Shown: positions 1 through 11,654 of the stretch, piece by piece
Layout of the letters: the number at the start of each line of letters is the position of its first letter
Numbering within the stretch: position 1 is the first letter of the stretch
DNA from: Malurus cyaneus samueli
Lineage: Eukaryota; Chordata; Aves; Passeriformes; Maluridae
NCBI GenBank assembly: GCA_009741485.1
Contig: CM019218.1
Span: 50,133,183-50,197,182 of the forward strand
DNA length: 64,000 nucleotides
Direction of reading: 5' to 3'
Made by a program: the position numbers and the translations under genes
The notes under the pieces: model-generated
The model's input: only the letters and a program-made list of their open reading frames with translations
Databases searched by the model: none
Told to the model about the DNA's origin: nothing

Positions 1-239
1 CCCAAACCTTGTTTTTCACTTGGTCATCTGATTTCTATCCGTTTTTAAAACACCCCTCAACACACGAGCTGGGTGTCACTCCTAGACTGTCCCTGGCAAA
101 GGAAAAATCCCTTAGATTCCTGTCTCTATTGGGAATTTGCTGCAACCCATCACCAGGACAGATGGGAGACTCCTCAGCCCTTGGGAGTCAGGGGCTGCTG
201 AGGTCTGGTGGCAGTGAGAAGGAAGGGTTGGTCATAGCA

Positions 240-765
240 TATATTTATATGTTTATCTATTTATTTTGTCTATTCTATTAATCTATCTATTTATTTATTT
301 TACTATATTTATATTTATTTTATTTATATTTTATATTATATTTATTTTATTTATATTTATATTTATTTACATTTATGTTTAATTATTACATTTACATTTA
401 ATTTTTTTTTTTAATTTATATTTATATATTTATTTAAAATTTTTAATATATATTTTATATTATATTAATTTTTTATATTTATTTTTATTTTTATATTTAT
501 TATATTTTATTTATATTTATTTTATATTTATATTTACTATTTATTTATTTTATTTATTTTAGTTTTCTTTTCTTTTTTCTTTATTTTTATTTATATTTCT
601 ATTTTTCTATATATTTTATATTTCTATACTATATATACATACTATATTATATTTTTATGTTTTGTTTTCTATTTATGTTTCTTTTACATTTGTATTTATT
701 TATATTATATTTTTATTTTATTTTATATTTATATTTATATTTACTTATATTTACATATACACATG
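240..765. repeat. AT-rich low-complexity tract
   Basis: More than 500 bases almost entirely of T and A, built from variants of TTTATATTTA and TTTATTTTA, with short poly(T) runs. No frame has coding character. It is a degenerate AT-rich simple repeat. Confidence 0.9.
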
Positions 766-1985
766 CACACACATCTCAGCCTCAAGGGCTCCAAAACCCC
801 ATTAAAAGCCCTAACAGAGTTCAGAACCCGCAGTAAATGCTGGGGAAAGGAGCAGTGGGATCATGCCAAATCGGCTCAGGGAAGCCCAAGGGAAGGAGCT
901 GCTGCTTTTCCAATGTTCCTTTTCCTTTAAGTGCTGCTCCCAGCCTGGCCCGTGGCAGCAGGGCAGAATTCTCTGTGCCTTATATGGCTTGCTCTGAAAT
1001 GTTTTTTTTTTTTTAAACTCCACAGATTTTTTTTTTTTATCCTATAATCACACAAAAAAAATTTTTTCACATCATTGTGTTGATGAAGCAGAATCATCAG
1101 GGCGCGTGAGAAACATCCTCGGCCCGATGTCACCGAGCAGATCTTCCCATGGCCTCACCGTGGATTTATATTTTATTTTAATTTCCAGTCCACAGTGGCT
1201 TTCAGAAGGCAGAAGTGCTCAGCACCTCACGTTGTTCTGAGATTTGTGTTTGAATAAAGAAGATCCCAATTACAAGGCTGCTGGTTTGTTGGTTTTAATC
1301 CCTGGAGAGAAGGGGTTAAACCCACCCCACAAGGGACCCAAACCCTGCCAGGCTGCACAAAATCCCCTCCCACCACCTTGTTTAGAGTCTCGAGCGCTGA
1401 AAGAAACTCCCAAAGTCTTCCGCTTGTTTGGCAACCAGCAGGGAAATATTTCTGTTTGCGCTTAGCAACCCCCTCAGTCAGGATTTTGGCACAAAATCCG
1501 TTTACGGGGCCTTTCCTGTTGCTCCACGCTCTTCCCAACAGTTCCACTCTGGCTTCTCGCCTTTCAGGGATCTGCAGGGCTGAGAAACTTCACAGGGGAC
1601 TCCACTCAAGGAAAGCGCCAGAGCTTTTGCTCTCTCTGAGTGTCTTGCTTGGATTTTTTTTAAAAATAAATTTATAGGGAAGCCGGGGCACTAAAAATAT
1701 CTCCAAATTAACATGGGAACGTGGAACTAGCAGGATATAAAATAAGTGTAGTATTTTGGGGTGGTTTTTTGCTTTATGATGGAAAACAGAGCTGTGCTGT
1801 CTGCACACAAAAATGAGAACCTTCGCTATTTTCTGTCTCAAATATGAGTTATTAGGAAATGTTTGATATTGTATTTTATGTATTAAATTGGAGCAAATGT
1901 GAATTGTTGATTCTAAATATTGGATATTAAATACTCCAATCTACTACATTATATTAGTGTACTTTATTCATTACTCTATTGTATT
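766..1985. other. Unannotated mostly unique DNA
   Basis: Mixed-composition sequence with poly(T) and poly(A) runs near 1000-1060 and no repeat family I can name. The open frames here are short, overlap each other on both strands and lack splice or start context. I see nothing functional. Confidence 0.5.
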
Positions 1986-2176
1986 GTACTGTTTTATATA
2001 ATATTAATATATAAATATACATTATAACACATAACATATAACATACACATATAACATATATAATTAACATATAACATATAGAATACGTAGATATATAAAA
2101 AATAATATCATATAATAATAAACATATAAAATTTATATAGTAAAAAAAAAAAAAAAAAAAAAACACAAAAAAATCA

Positions 2177-2208
<32 letters not shown>

Positions 2209-2340
2209 AAAAGAAAAAAAAAAGAAAAAAAACAAAAAAAAAAAAAATTAAAATAAAAAAAAATAACCCATTAAAATAAAAAAAAAAAAAAAAAAAAAAA
2301 AAGAAACAAAAAAAAAAAAAAAAAAAAGTTTGTAAGTACA
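1986..2340. repeat. TA-rich and poly(A) tract
   Basis: A TA-dinucleotide-like stretch (ATAACATATAACATATA and variants) runs into about 190 bases of nearly pure A, interrupted by single C, G or T bases (2141-2335). The minus-strand poly-Phe reading frames are products of this homopolymer and are not genes. Confidence 0.9.
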
Positions 2341-2392
2341 GATTACAAAATAAGTATAAACATATATACATAGTACAGGCGAATCGGAATGG

Positions 2393-2446
2393 ATAGAATA
2401 GAATAGAATAGAATAGAATAGAATAGAATAGGAATAGAATAGAATT
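2393..2446. repeat. (GAATA)n pentanucleotide microsatellite
   Basis: About ten uninterrupted or nearly uninterrupted GAATA units. It lies directly after the poly(A)/AT tract and before unique DNA. Confidence 0.95.
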
Positions 2447-2449
2447 GAT

Positions 2450-3467
2450 ATATCTTATCTATCTTATTTTGAAGTATTTTTAAATTATGAGCTCAATCAA
2501 TACAGCTGTACAAAATCATTAAGAAAATGAATAATGTAGAAATGGGTAAAGTTTGTGCCTTCTCCAAGCAGAGTTACCATCTTAAGCTTCCATCTGAATT
2601 CACAGTTTCTCATCTGCTTTGGCTTAGAATTAGAGCAAGGAATTGAAGATCTGACCCTGTGCAGTTCAACAGAAGAACATTAAATGTGGATCCTGAAATT
2701 GTCTGTAACTGTCTGAAAACTTCTTGCTTTATTAAAAACCCAAGCAGGGTAAAAGCACATAGCTGGAAAAAGAGTTTCAAGGCTGCTGCCTGGAATTTTT
2801 CACGGTAATTAGCTCAGTTTATAGACCTCAAAACTAGAAACAAGACTCATTAAATACAGCAGAACGGCATTTTTGACGTTCACAAACCTCCAGCTCAGCA
2901 CTTGTGAGCCCTCAGGAAGGCATTTCGCCCTCATCCTAATTAGATACAGCACTTTAAAACCTGAAAAAAAAAGGGTGAGGTGGATATCTATTGTTGTTTT
3001 ATCAATGATAGCATCTTTAATTAGACTAAAACGGTGCACACAGGCTTTGAAACCCAGGATCCAGCGCTGGGCTCTGTAGTTGTGCCAACACCAAACTCAG
3101 TTCCACGTTCTGCTGTTGCACTTGAGTGTCTCCTGAGTTTAAGGGATGTGGCCTGAGGCCATGACAGAGCACTATAAATAACCCTGGCAATGAAGTGGCT
3201 CTGGAATTCTCACAGGAGCTGGCAGAAAACAGTTCTAGATCTGTAAAGGCGCTAAACTGAAAGGGGAAACTGAGTCTCGCAATGCTCCTTCATTCTCTCT
3301 TTATTTATTCTGTTTCATCTTGTCAGAGAAATAAAAGACATCTATCAAACACTACAAAGCACTTAAATGTATTTAGAATAGTTTTGAATGTTTAATAAAG
3401 GAGTTTCACGGTGTCTGTCACCATGAGAACACTTTTAATAATGTTTTGTCCTTTTGTGTTTCGGCAG
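2450..3467. other. Unannotated unique DNA
   Basis: Ordinary-composition sequence with no recognisable repeat. The frames at 2809-3079 on both strands overlap and have no family resemblance. The stretch ends at the polypyrimidine-rich acceptor-like site at 3449-3467, described in the next entry. Confidence 0.45.
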
Positions 3468-3509
3468 GATCTTCAGCAGAGAGCTGAAATCTTGAGTGAA
3501 AGTTCACAT
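3468..3509 (+). other. Candidate 42-nt micro-exon
   Basis: A pyrimidine-rich tract ending TTTCGGCAG (acceptor, 3459-3467) is followed by exactly 42 bases and then a strong donor, GTGAGTAAA, from 3510. Only one of the three frames is open. It reads 14 codons, DLQQRAEILSESSH, with phase 0 at both ends. The composition (charged, helix-prone) is protein-like. I do not recognise the gene and see no neighbouring exon. Good splice signals around a 42-nt open frame can arise by chance in this much DNA, so this stays a weak candidate. A CR1 tail begins right after the donor. This part of the locus is present only once in the window. Confidence 0.2.
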
Positions 3510-3522
3510 GTGAGTAAAAAAA

Positions 3523-3797
3523 AATGGAATTGTGGAATCCCAAAAATACAGAATCCTGGTTGTCAAAAAATGGAATTATGGAATTACAGAATCCCAGAAT
3601 TACAGAAACCTGGAATTACAGAATGGTTTGGGTTGGGACAGACCTTAAAAAGCTATCTAGTTCCACCCTGCCATGGTCAGGGACACCTTCCACCATCCCA
3701 GGCTGCTCCATGCCCTGCCCATCCTGGCCTTGGACACTTCCAGGGATCCAGGGGCAGCCACAGCTTTTCCAGGGCCTCCCCACCCTCACCAAAGTGC
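3523..3797 (-). mobile_element. CR1 LINE 3' fragment
   Basis: The element is in reverse orientation. It begins with a degenerate tail of GGAATTACAGAAT-like units (3523-3625), then GGTTTGGGTTGGGACAGACC, and continues through the CCAGGGATCCAGGGGCAGCC and CCAGGGCCTCCCCACC blocks of the avian CR1 3' region. It is heavily 5'-truncated and has no reverse transcriptase portion. The tail is unusually long for the CR1 copies in this window. Confidence 0.85.
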
Positions 3798-4368
3798 ATT
3801 TTTGAGAATGTGGCTCTGAGTTTTCTGCAGGAAAATATGAAATAGCTGTGAGGAAATGTTATTTTTTTTGTATCTAGAAGCAGAACTGGGGAGCAGGAAC
3901 CATCAGATCTCAGATTTCCCATTTCTCCAAGACAGAAATCCAGCAGCTCTCAGAGAAGAGCTGGAGATGCCTTGGCTCTGTGTGGAGCAGCAGCACTTCC
4001 CTGCTGGACTGCAGAGTTCAGGGAGGAAAAACTGCTGTGCCCTGCAGGGAGCACAAACTGGAAGCCATTTACACAATATTTGTCATTTAAAATAAAAAGT
4101 GACTGCAGTGGGAGCTGTGACAGCTCCAACACTGTCAAAGGATTAGAAGCTAAATATGTTTTGAGTAGAATATTGGACTTTGATGAGTTTTGTGAGTCAC
4201 TTCCAATTTAGGATTTTCTATGATTTGATGTCTTAACTATTTAATTTATCACAATATTGCAGAAATGGCCAAGTGAGAGCTAAACAGGTGTGTTCATAGC
4301 AGAGCAGGGGTTTGGGACAGCTGAGCTGATCTAAAATTCTGTGCTCTGCTGAAGATATTGGTATCTTC

Positions 4369-4766
4369 ATATTGAGATATTGAGGTATTGATATTGATAT
4401 ATTGAGATATTGAGAGATTAGGATATTGAGATATTGAGAGATTGAGATATTGAGAGATTGAGATATTGAGAAATTGGGAAATTGTGATATTGATATATTG
4501 ATATGTTGAGATATTGAGAGATTGAAATACTGAGAAATTGGGATATTGAATATTGACATATTGAGACATTGAGATATTGAGATATTGAGGTACTGATATT
4601 GATATATTGAGATATTGAGATATTGGGATATTGAATATTGATATATTGAGATATTAAGATATCAATACATTGATATAGTGAGATACTGAGAGATTGATAT
4701 ATTGATATTTATATATTAATATATTGAGATATCAAGAGATTGAGATATTGAGATACTGAGAAATTG
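4369..4766. repeat. ATATTGAG minisatellite
   Basis: About 400 bases of interleaved ATATTGAG, AGATTGAG, AAATTGGG and ATATTGAT units, 7 to 9 bases each. The minus strand gives long chance frames rich in Ile-Ser-Gln-Tyr because the unit has no stop in that direction. The second copy of this array starts immediately after the gap at 44,034. Confidence 0.92.
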
Positions 4767-4960
4767 CACACCTTGTCCCAGGTGGGGGCAGCTCAGGCAC
4801 CTGTGATTCAAGGCTCTGCTTGTATTGATGGTTCTTAGTTTGGTTAAACTGCAGCATAAAGAGGAGAAACCCACAATAATTGTTTAGAAATTACAATTTA
4901 TCAAAGGGGAAGCTGTAAATAGTTAAACAACTCGAGGTGTTGAAGGCAAATCAAAGCTAA

Positions 4961-5072
4961 AATCACAGAATATTATGAGCTGGAAGGGATCCACAAGGAT
5001 GGTCCAGTCCAGCTCCTGGCTCTCCACAGGACAGCCCCAAAATCCCACCCTGTGCCTGAGAGCATTTTCCAG
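4961..5072 (-). mobile_element. CR1 LINE 3' fragment
   Basis: Reverse-oriented CR1 end. It starts AATCACAGAAT, then GAGCTGGAAGGGATCCAC, then the CAGCCCCAAAATCCCACC block, and breaks off at GAGAGCATTTTCCA. This is the GAGCTGGAAGGGACCCAC subfamily, different from the one at 3523. Confidence 0.85.
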
Positions 5073-8000
5073 CAGGGATGATCTTTGAAAGGACGGGATG
5101 GACACGGGGAGTTCATCAAAACCTCAGTGCCATGACATGAAAATCAATTCAGTATTGGCATTTGAAAGGATGGCCTGGCAGCTCTGATTCCTCTCTGCTA
5201 AAACCCAGCAGATTTCTCTCTCTCTCCTCCTTTTCAGTCGTATTGGGATGACATTTCAAATCCGAGTGCTCTGCATGAATTCCAGAAGCAACTGGTGCCA
5301 GTGGGAAGGGAGAATTCAGCTCTGAATGATTTCAGCCCCGTGTTTTGTCCTGAAGGCTTGCTGTTCCCTTTTCAGATCTGGAAAGTCGCAGAGTGACATA
5401 TCTCTGGATTTTTTATGTTGTGATTCTTTTCTCCTAGGATCTAATGCCCTGCTGGTTCTGGGAAACTTGTGACCTCTGCATTTTTAATTAGAACTCGTAA
5501 CTTTTTCCATAGCGACATTTTTTGATGCTGCAAATACAGAATCTGTCAGATCAAACAATTCCAGGTCGGATGAAATCCAAATATATGGATATGCTGAGCA
5601 GCAATAGGATGTAGGATATGGCACAGCTGAGAAAAAAAATTAAAAGAGACAAAAAAGAGGGACGGAAAGCTTTGGTTAATTTAGAAGTTTGGTCTTGGTA
5701 ATTAATGAATCAAAACAAATTGTTCATTTTGTGTGTTCACCTGGTACAAAGGAATGAACAGTTCTCAGGAAATATTTTAGATGTGGAGATGTCTTACTTA
5801 CAGGGATGAGCAGAAGCAGGAGGTGAAAACAAAAGAAATCCTCTGAAAAAACCCCGAGCTCAGGTATTACCAGAATAATGGGATTCAGTATGATGGGTTA
5901 AGGCAGGTAATGCAGTAAAATACAGCAGTTCTAGATGAACTTGTTCAAAACCCTCATTTATGATCCATGCCTTGCATGTGCCAGAAAAGGATTCCCTTCA
6001 ATAACAAAGTTCTGGATTTTTTTTGTCATTTGGCTTTATTGTGTAAGCGTTACTGCAATTTATTCACTGATTCTCAATTACAGACATTTTTGGTATTACT
6101 GTTTTTACTACAATTTAGTATTATTTATTAATTATTTGCTACAATTTGCTGGTAATGTTTTCAACATCTCTGTGAGCTTTATAAACATATTTCTGTGTCA
6201 ATAGAGACCTGTGCAGAATAGTGTCACCTTTTCCTTGGACTTACCAAGAAAGGCACTGCTAAATTTCTTCTCTAGCATGAAAAATCTTGGAAAAAAATCG
6301 TCTTATTTTCTGAATCATAATAGACAAAATGAATATTAATTTCTGATTAATATTATTAATTGTGATAAAGAATTTTGCTCACTCTCATATTCATTTCCTT
6401 TGGGTTTATTTTCTGGTTTTACGCTGAGATTGGCTTTGAGATCACCTTTTAATGCCATTCCTGCTCCCACACCAGCCCCTCACCCTTCTGCAAGGCCACC
6501 CCTGTGGGATTCCCTGTCAGGCCAGCAGCCAGGAGACATCCAGGGGTTTGTTCAGCTTTTTAAACAAACGTGGAAATTCAGGAACATCCTCAAGAAGGAA
6601 AGGCAAGCGCCAGTGTGGGAATGGCTGCTTCAGTTTCTCCCCTCTGGTTAGTGTTTGACACATGATTCCTGCGCCTTTGTCTGCTCCATCTGTTTCCACT
6701 TTCCATAAAAAACACTGGAATATGGAGTTAAACTGGAATATTGAGTTTTAACCTTGAATTGCAAATGAGGGGTTCCTGGGTGCTCCATTCTCACAGACAC
6801 CCTCGGGGTGTGTCTGGGCAGAGGGGCACAAAACCCCAACATTTCCTCGCTGCCATCTGATATTTTTCCCTCAGAAAACTCAGATCCACATCCCAGAAAA
6901 TGTCCTTTGCAGCCTGCAAGGCTGTCCAAACAGAGTATGAAAATAGATGACATCACTTACACAATTTAGGTTTTCTCCTCTCAAACGAGGAGCTCCGTTC
7001 GTGTGAACTCCCCGACAATTGTCGGATGAGGGAATTTCTCAAATGAAACGCTTCATCTGGCTAATTTAAAGCAACAAAAACCACAGCACTGCTCTGAAAG
7101 CTTTGATTTCCCAAAGCCATGACGTTTTTTATAATTTATTTCGAAGCAAGAGGGAACAGTTTCATAAATCTCCTGCCACACATACCATCCAACAGCCTGT
7201 TTGCTGGAACACATGAGACACACAGGAGGAGCATCACTATATTTATGTGCACCCAAAAAGGACACAACATTATTTTTAAAAACCCAAGCAGCAAAAACGG
7301 AATGTTTTGCAGTTAGAGGAATGAAATTTCCCGCATTTTGCCTTCCAACTTTAGATTGTTCAAGGTTATTCCTGTGGCAACCGGGTGTGATTTGTGCCCG
7401 AGGAGTTTGGTGAGAGCTTGGCCCAGCCCAGCACCATTCACTCATTTTCTGTGGTTGCAGTTTTCCAGCTCTTTCCACAGATCCTGGCTGCCTCCTGGGT
7501 GCTGGGGATGCCACAACCCCAAATAGGATTATAAATCTGGAGGGGGAAATGATCTGTCTGCCATCCTCAAGAGAACCCACGAGAACGTCTGCGGGGTTTT
7601 ACCAGCAAAGCTGCTGCAAAAAAGCAGCCAGGATGGGATCCCTGACCTTTCCCAGCCCTCCTCCCTCCAGATCTGCCCACAGCCTGCTCTGGAAAAGCTT
7701 CAGCTCACCCAGGGAGCAAAATTAGAAATTTTCTCTAGGGACACTCTCACTGTCCTGCACCAAAGCACTCCTCGGTGCACCAGGGGATGGAAAGCAGAGA
7801 GGAAAGGGGGAGTTCAGAAAGGAAAGGGGGAGTTCAGAGTGTCTGTCCCTCACTCAGGGTTTCCCACAGCTCACTGGGAATGCCCAGACACGCTCAGGCT
7901 GTGGGGTAGGAGCAGAGCCAAACCCTGGCCTGTGATTCATGGAGCAAGAAAATCGTGTTTGAACTGAGTTACAGCAGCACTGCCCGAGTGGCCAGATCCT

Positions 8001-8500
8001 CTCATTCCCACTGTTCATACCAGCCTGACTGGCATCCCATTAATGGAGTCTTTTTTCCCCAAATTTTTGGACTTGTGACTGTTAATTAAGGCTTTTTGAA
8101 GGTCTGTGATAACTGTGTATAGTTTCTTAGAAAAAAAACTGGTTGTTATAGTCTCATTTTTATCCTAACTCACGACAGCAAGGTGAAATCAAAAAATATG
8201 GAGTATTGTCCACTAAATTAAAAATCAGATCTTCCAATAAACTAAACCCCAATAAACTAAAGATCTAAACTAAATGAAACATATTACCAATAACCAGTCA
8301 GATATTCCAATAAACTAAACCCCAGGTATTTAAAAAAAAAAATGAAAATTGGATATTACCAATAACCAGCTGCAGTACAGTGACGTTTTTAAGTTCAAGT
8401 CACTAATTTTTGGGTTATGATCAGTGTTTTTTCAGTAAAACCTACCAGTTTGTCCAATTTTTGTGACCATTCCTGACTCCTGTCCTGCTTGGGAAGATGT
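5073..8500. other. Mostly unique non-coding DNA
   Basis: About 3.4 kb without a recognised repeat apart from a 20-bp tandem doublet near 7799-7838. It is nearly identical to 44,470-47,878 in copy C, with differences mainly in homopolymer length. Several frames of 60-175 codons exist on both strands and overlap each other, and single-base indels in copy C break or change some of them. I see no gene. A perfect 14-bp palindrome, CCGACAATTGTCGG, lies at 7012-7025. Confidence 0.6.
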
Positions 8501-8640
8501 GAGGACTGGGGAGATTTTGGGAGGATGTGAAGCTGGGGGAGATTTTGGGAGGATGTGAAATTTTGAGAGATCTTGGGAGAATGTGAGGACTGGAAAGGTT
8601 TTGGGAGGATGTGAAGTTAGGGGAGATTTTGGGAGGATGT
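8501..8640. repeat. 28-bp minisatellite, 5 units
   Basis: Exactly five 28-bp units, each ending in a form of TTTTGGGAGGATGT, with variable 5' halves (GAGGACTGGG, GAAGCTGGGG, GAAATTTTGA, GAAGTTAGGG). The same array in copy C (47,879-48,200) has 11 full units and a partial one. Copies A and C stop matching at the end of unit 5. Confidence 0.95.
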
Positions 8641-8790
8641 TCCTGTTCCTGGGATCAGATCCCAAATCCCCCCGGCTGCCCCCTCCTGTCAGGGAGTTGT
8701 GCAGAGCCACAAGGTCCCTCCTGATCCCCCTTTGCTCCAGGCTGAGCCCCCTTCCCAGCTCCCTCAGCTGCTCCTCACCAGAATTGTGCC
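8641..8790 (-). mobile_element. CR1 LINE 3' region fragment
   Basis: Read on the minus strand it has the CR1 order GAGCAGCTGAGGGAGCTGGG, CTCAGCCTGGAGCAAAGGGG, GGACCTTGTGGCTCTGCAC, CTCCCTGACAGGAGGGGGC. It starts flush with the end of the 28-bp minisatellite. Its first 76 bases are an inverted match to 11,291-11,366. Confidence 0.85.
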
Positions 8791-8984
8791 TATTTCATGC
8801 ACCGGAATCTGAAATTATGGGATTTTCCTGCAGGAATGAGGGAAGACACAGGACCAAATGCACGTGCTCTGTCCAGTGGCTCCCAACTCAGCCCAGGCTC
8901 AAAGTGCCCAATGAGAGCTCAGCAAAGCCATAACATGAGCCTGCTCTGGGCTGTGACCCCATAAAAACCATAATATTTGTCCTT

Positions 8985-9110
8985 AAATAATCATAAAATA
9001 TCTCAGATTGAAAGGGACTCATAAGGAGCATAAAGTCCAACTCCTTGCTCTATCCAGGAATACATAAAACTAAGCCATGTGACCAACAGACTGACCCAGA
9101 AATATATCTA
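8985..9110 (-). mobile_element. CR1-like LINE 3' fragment
   Basis: AATCATAAAATATCTCAGAT, then GAAAGGGACTCATAAGGAGC and AGTCCAACTCCTTGCTC. This follows the layout of a diverged CR1 3' end in reverse orientation. It is older-looking than the other copies. Confidence 0.7.
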
Positions 9111-9245
9111 TAGAATTATAAAATATATTAAAAATTAATTATTATTAAAAATATAAAATTTAATAATATATTGTATTCATATAATATAATATATTTTAAT
9201 CTAATATAAATATATTATATTAATATAAATATATTAATATATTGC
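9111..9245. repeat. AT-rich tract
   Basis: Almost purely A and T, with repeated AATATAATATATT and TTAATATAAATATATT motifs. It abuts the CR1-like fragment at its left. Confidence 0.85.
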
Positions 9246-10015
9246 AGAATACATAAATGCAATCACCAGAAATACAATAGGATGTCAAAATTACTCCCTG
9301 AAATTTATAAATCCTTGTGTTTCAGTACCTTTCCACTATTTTTTTGTACCCTTTTACCTTTTTTTGTGCTCACACTGACATTCTGAGGTGTCTCAGGGAG
9401 GCAGCTGCTTTAAGAGCACTTTTTGTCCAGAAGTGAAGAGTACAAAAGCCACACAAAGTAAATAACCAGCATAAAAACAGGTTTATCTCCTCCACTCAAC
9501 CCTCTGTAGAGGCAAAAAAAAAAAATTAAATTGAAAGAAAATGTCCACTTTCAACTGTCTAGCTCAATGTAAAAACTGCAAAACTCCAAACCTGGCTTCC
9601 TTTTTCAATAAATTCCAAATGACACAGTGGAAAGTAAATGTAACAAATGTTTAACACAAGCAGTGGATCAGATCAAACAGTTTAATTAAATATCTTTCCT
9701 CCTACAGTCATCTAAAAGACATGGAAGATTAGAACACATATATATTGAAGGGCTCCAGGATGCTCTGCCTTCCTCCAGAAAGTTGCATTTTAGGGGTTTC
9801 TCAAGTCAGAAAGCAGCACTGGTCCTCCCTGGGTTTCCTTCCCAGGAATGTGTTAATTTTCCCACGAAACAACAGGAATTTCCCACGTTCACAACATTCT
9901 ACAGCCGTAGGAATAACATTCACCCGCCCTCTTTGCTGCAGTGGATTTTGTTGCCCCCTGCTTCCCATGCTGTAAAAGCACACGGCATCACCTTTGCCAC
10001 GGCTCCCAGGACTCA
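9246..10015. other. Unannotated unique DNA
   Basis: No repeat or gene recognised. This stretch belongs to the A-specific block (8,641-11,654) that has no counterpart in copy C. The overlapping frames near 9745-10400 run into the pyrimidine-rich array that follows and are not convincing. Confidence 0.45.
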
Positions 10016-10650
10016 GTTCCATCAAATCCCTCCCATTTTCCACAGGATTTTACTCCTTTTCCCCATTTTTCAGCTCCCTTTCCCCATCATTTTTACTCCT
10101 TTCCCCTCTCATTTTACTCCCTTCCAGACTAAATTATTCCATGTATTCCTCTCCATCTGCATGAAGAACAATTGTAGGACTTGGTTCCTTCAAATCCCCC
10201 CCAATTTCCACAGGATTTTACTCCTTTTCCCCATTATTTTACTCCTTTCCAGACTACAATATTCCATATGTTCCTCTCTATCTGCACAAAGAACAATTGA
10301 AGGATTCATTTCCATTAAATCCCCCAGTTTCCCCATTTTTTTACACCTTTTCCCCATAATTTTACTAATTTTCCCATTATTTTACTCCTCTTCCCCATAA
10401 TTTTAACTCCATTTCCCCATTATTTTTCTCCTTTCCCCCATTATTTTACTCCTTGCTAGACTAAAGCACTCCATGTATTCTTCTCCATCTGCATGAAGAA
10501 CAATTTCAGGACTCGGTTCATCAATCCCTCCTTTTTTCCCTTTTTTTCACTTTTCCCAATTTTTTTACTCTTTTCCCCATAATTTTACTTTTCCCTTATT
10601 TTATTTTTTCCAGACCAAATTTTCCACATATTCCTCTCCATCTGCACAAA
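10016..10650. repeat. Pyrimidine-rich tandem array of long units
   Basis: Nested repeat. The short motif is TTTTACTCCTTTTCCCCATT. It sits inside a longer unit that carries CCAGACTA, then ATTCCATGTATTCCTCTCC, then ATCTGCATGAAGAACA. The long unit occurs four times, at about 10,126, 10,250, 10,456 and 10,606. The spacing differs because the number of short CCCCATTATTTTACT motifs differs. The plus-strand frame is open for 205 codons only because the motif lacks stops. Confidence 0.85.
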
Positions 10651-11288
10651 GAACATCTCATCCCCTTCACTCTCCTTCTCTCCCTTCCTTCTTCCTTTTC
10701 CCAGTTCCATCCTTCCCCATGAGCAGTGGAATACAGAATGTGAGTGCCCAGGGAATTTTTCACTGTGACAGAATTTATTCTGCAGATCAATTCACAATAG
10801 AGAATAATTGAAAAAAAAACCTGCAAATGTATTTTTCCTGATTTTGAATGTTAGTGCAAAATTAGGTTTTTGAAGGTGTTTTTATTGGTTTTTTTTAAAT
10901 TTTAATCCTGGTGCAACACTTCTCATCCTTATCTTTCATTCCATTAGATAGATAATGCAATGTAATAACATCCTCATTGTTTTTTCCCCATTCCTAATCA
11001 CTTCTGGATACCATGAACCTGGGTTCAGACTCCAGGATCTCCTGAAAATCAACTCTTCAATCCCATCTTTCTTCCTTACCGTCTGAAAAATCCATTTCCT
11101 TGGGTAAGGACTTTCCTCTCCAGCCCTGCAGTGCCAGCATGGAAATTTGCTTTCTGAAATGCAACACTATGATTTTGAGATCTAAAAAAGTTAAGTTTTT
11201 TTTTTTAGTTTTAAGACTAAAAATATTTAAATTATTTTATTTGGTTCAATTTAAGTGGAACCACTTAAGGAGTGGAAGAATTTCAGGT
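10651..11288. other. Unannotated unique DNA
   Basis: Mixed sequence with poly(T) runs and no recognised element or gene. It is part of the A-specific block. Confidence 0.4.
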
Positions 11289-11535
11289 AGGACCTTGTGG
11301 CTCTGCACAAGTCCCTGACAGGAGGGGGCAGCCAGAGGGGTCAGGATCAGCTCCCAGGGAACAGGGACAGAACAAGAGGAAAGAGCCAGGGGAGGTTTAG
11401 GATGGATTTTAGGAAATATTTCTTCACTGAAAGTTGTCCAGCCCAGAGGAGTGGTGGAATCACCATCCCTGGAGGGATTTAAAAGCCATCAGGATGTGAC
11501 ACTTGGGGACATGGATTAGTGGTGGCCTTGGTTAC
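11289..11535 (+). mobile_element. CR1 LINE 3' region fragment
   Basis: Forward CR1. It reads GGACCTTGTGGCTCTGCAC, CCCTGACAGGAGGGGGCAGC, GGGAACAGGGACAGAACAAG, GGGGAGGTTTAGGATGGATT, GTGGTGGAATCACCATCCC, GGAGGGATTTAAAAGCCATC, then GGGGACATGGATTAGTGGTG. This matches the consensus order of the CR1 3' region without the terminal octamer tail. It is inverted relative to the related fragment at 8641, so the two frame most of the A-specific block. Confidence 0.88.
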
Positions 11536-11654
11536 TGAAAATAAGGAATTCCAAGCATGCTGAAGAGGAGGATGAGGGGAGTGTTCACTCAGCCCAGATT
11601 TGCTGTAGTTTCAATTTTTACTAATTTAATTTGTACAGTTCCTTCCAGAACTTC

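Noticed and set aside
1954..2371. Poly-Phe minus-strand frames
   Set aside because: Products of the poly(A) tract.
4233..4569. 91- and 108-codon minus-strand frames rich in Ile, Ser, Gln and Asn
   Set aside because: Translation of the ATATTGAG minisatellite, which lacks stops in these frames.
5238..5396. Acceptor-like TCCTTTTCAG followed by a 52-codon open frame (begins SYWDDISNPSALHEF)
   Set aside because: Copy C has several indels here and a stop after about 13 codons. An open run of this length is not rare by chance, and no upstream exon is visible. C is error-rich at this point, so the case is weak rather than disproved.
7053..7580. 175-codon minus-strand frame
   Set aside because: No domain or splice context; the matching frame in copy C is shorter and changed by homopolymer indels (46,516-46,893).
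9783..10400. 205-codon plus-strand frame rich in Phe, Pro and His
   Set aside because: Mostly a translation of the pyrimidine-rich tandem array.
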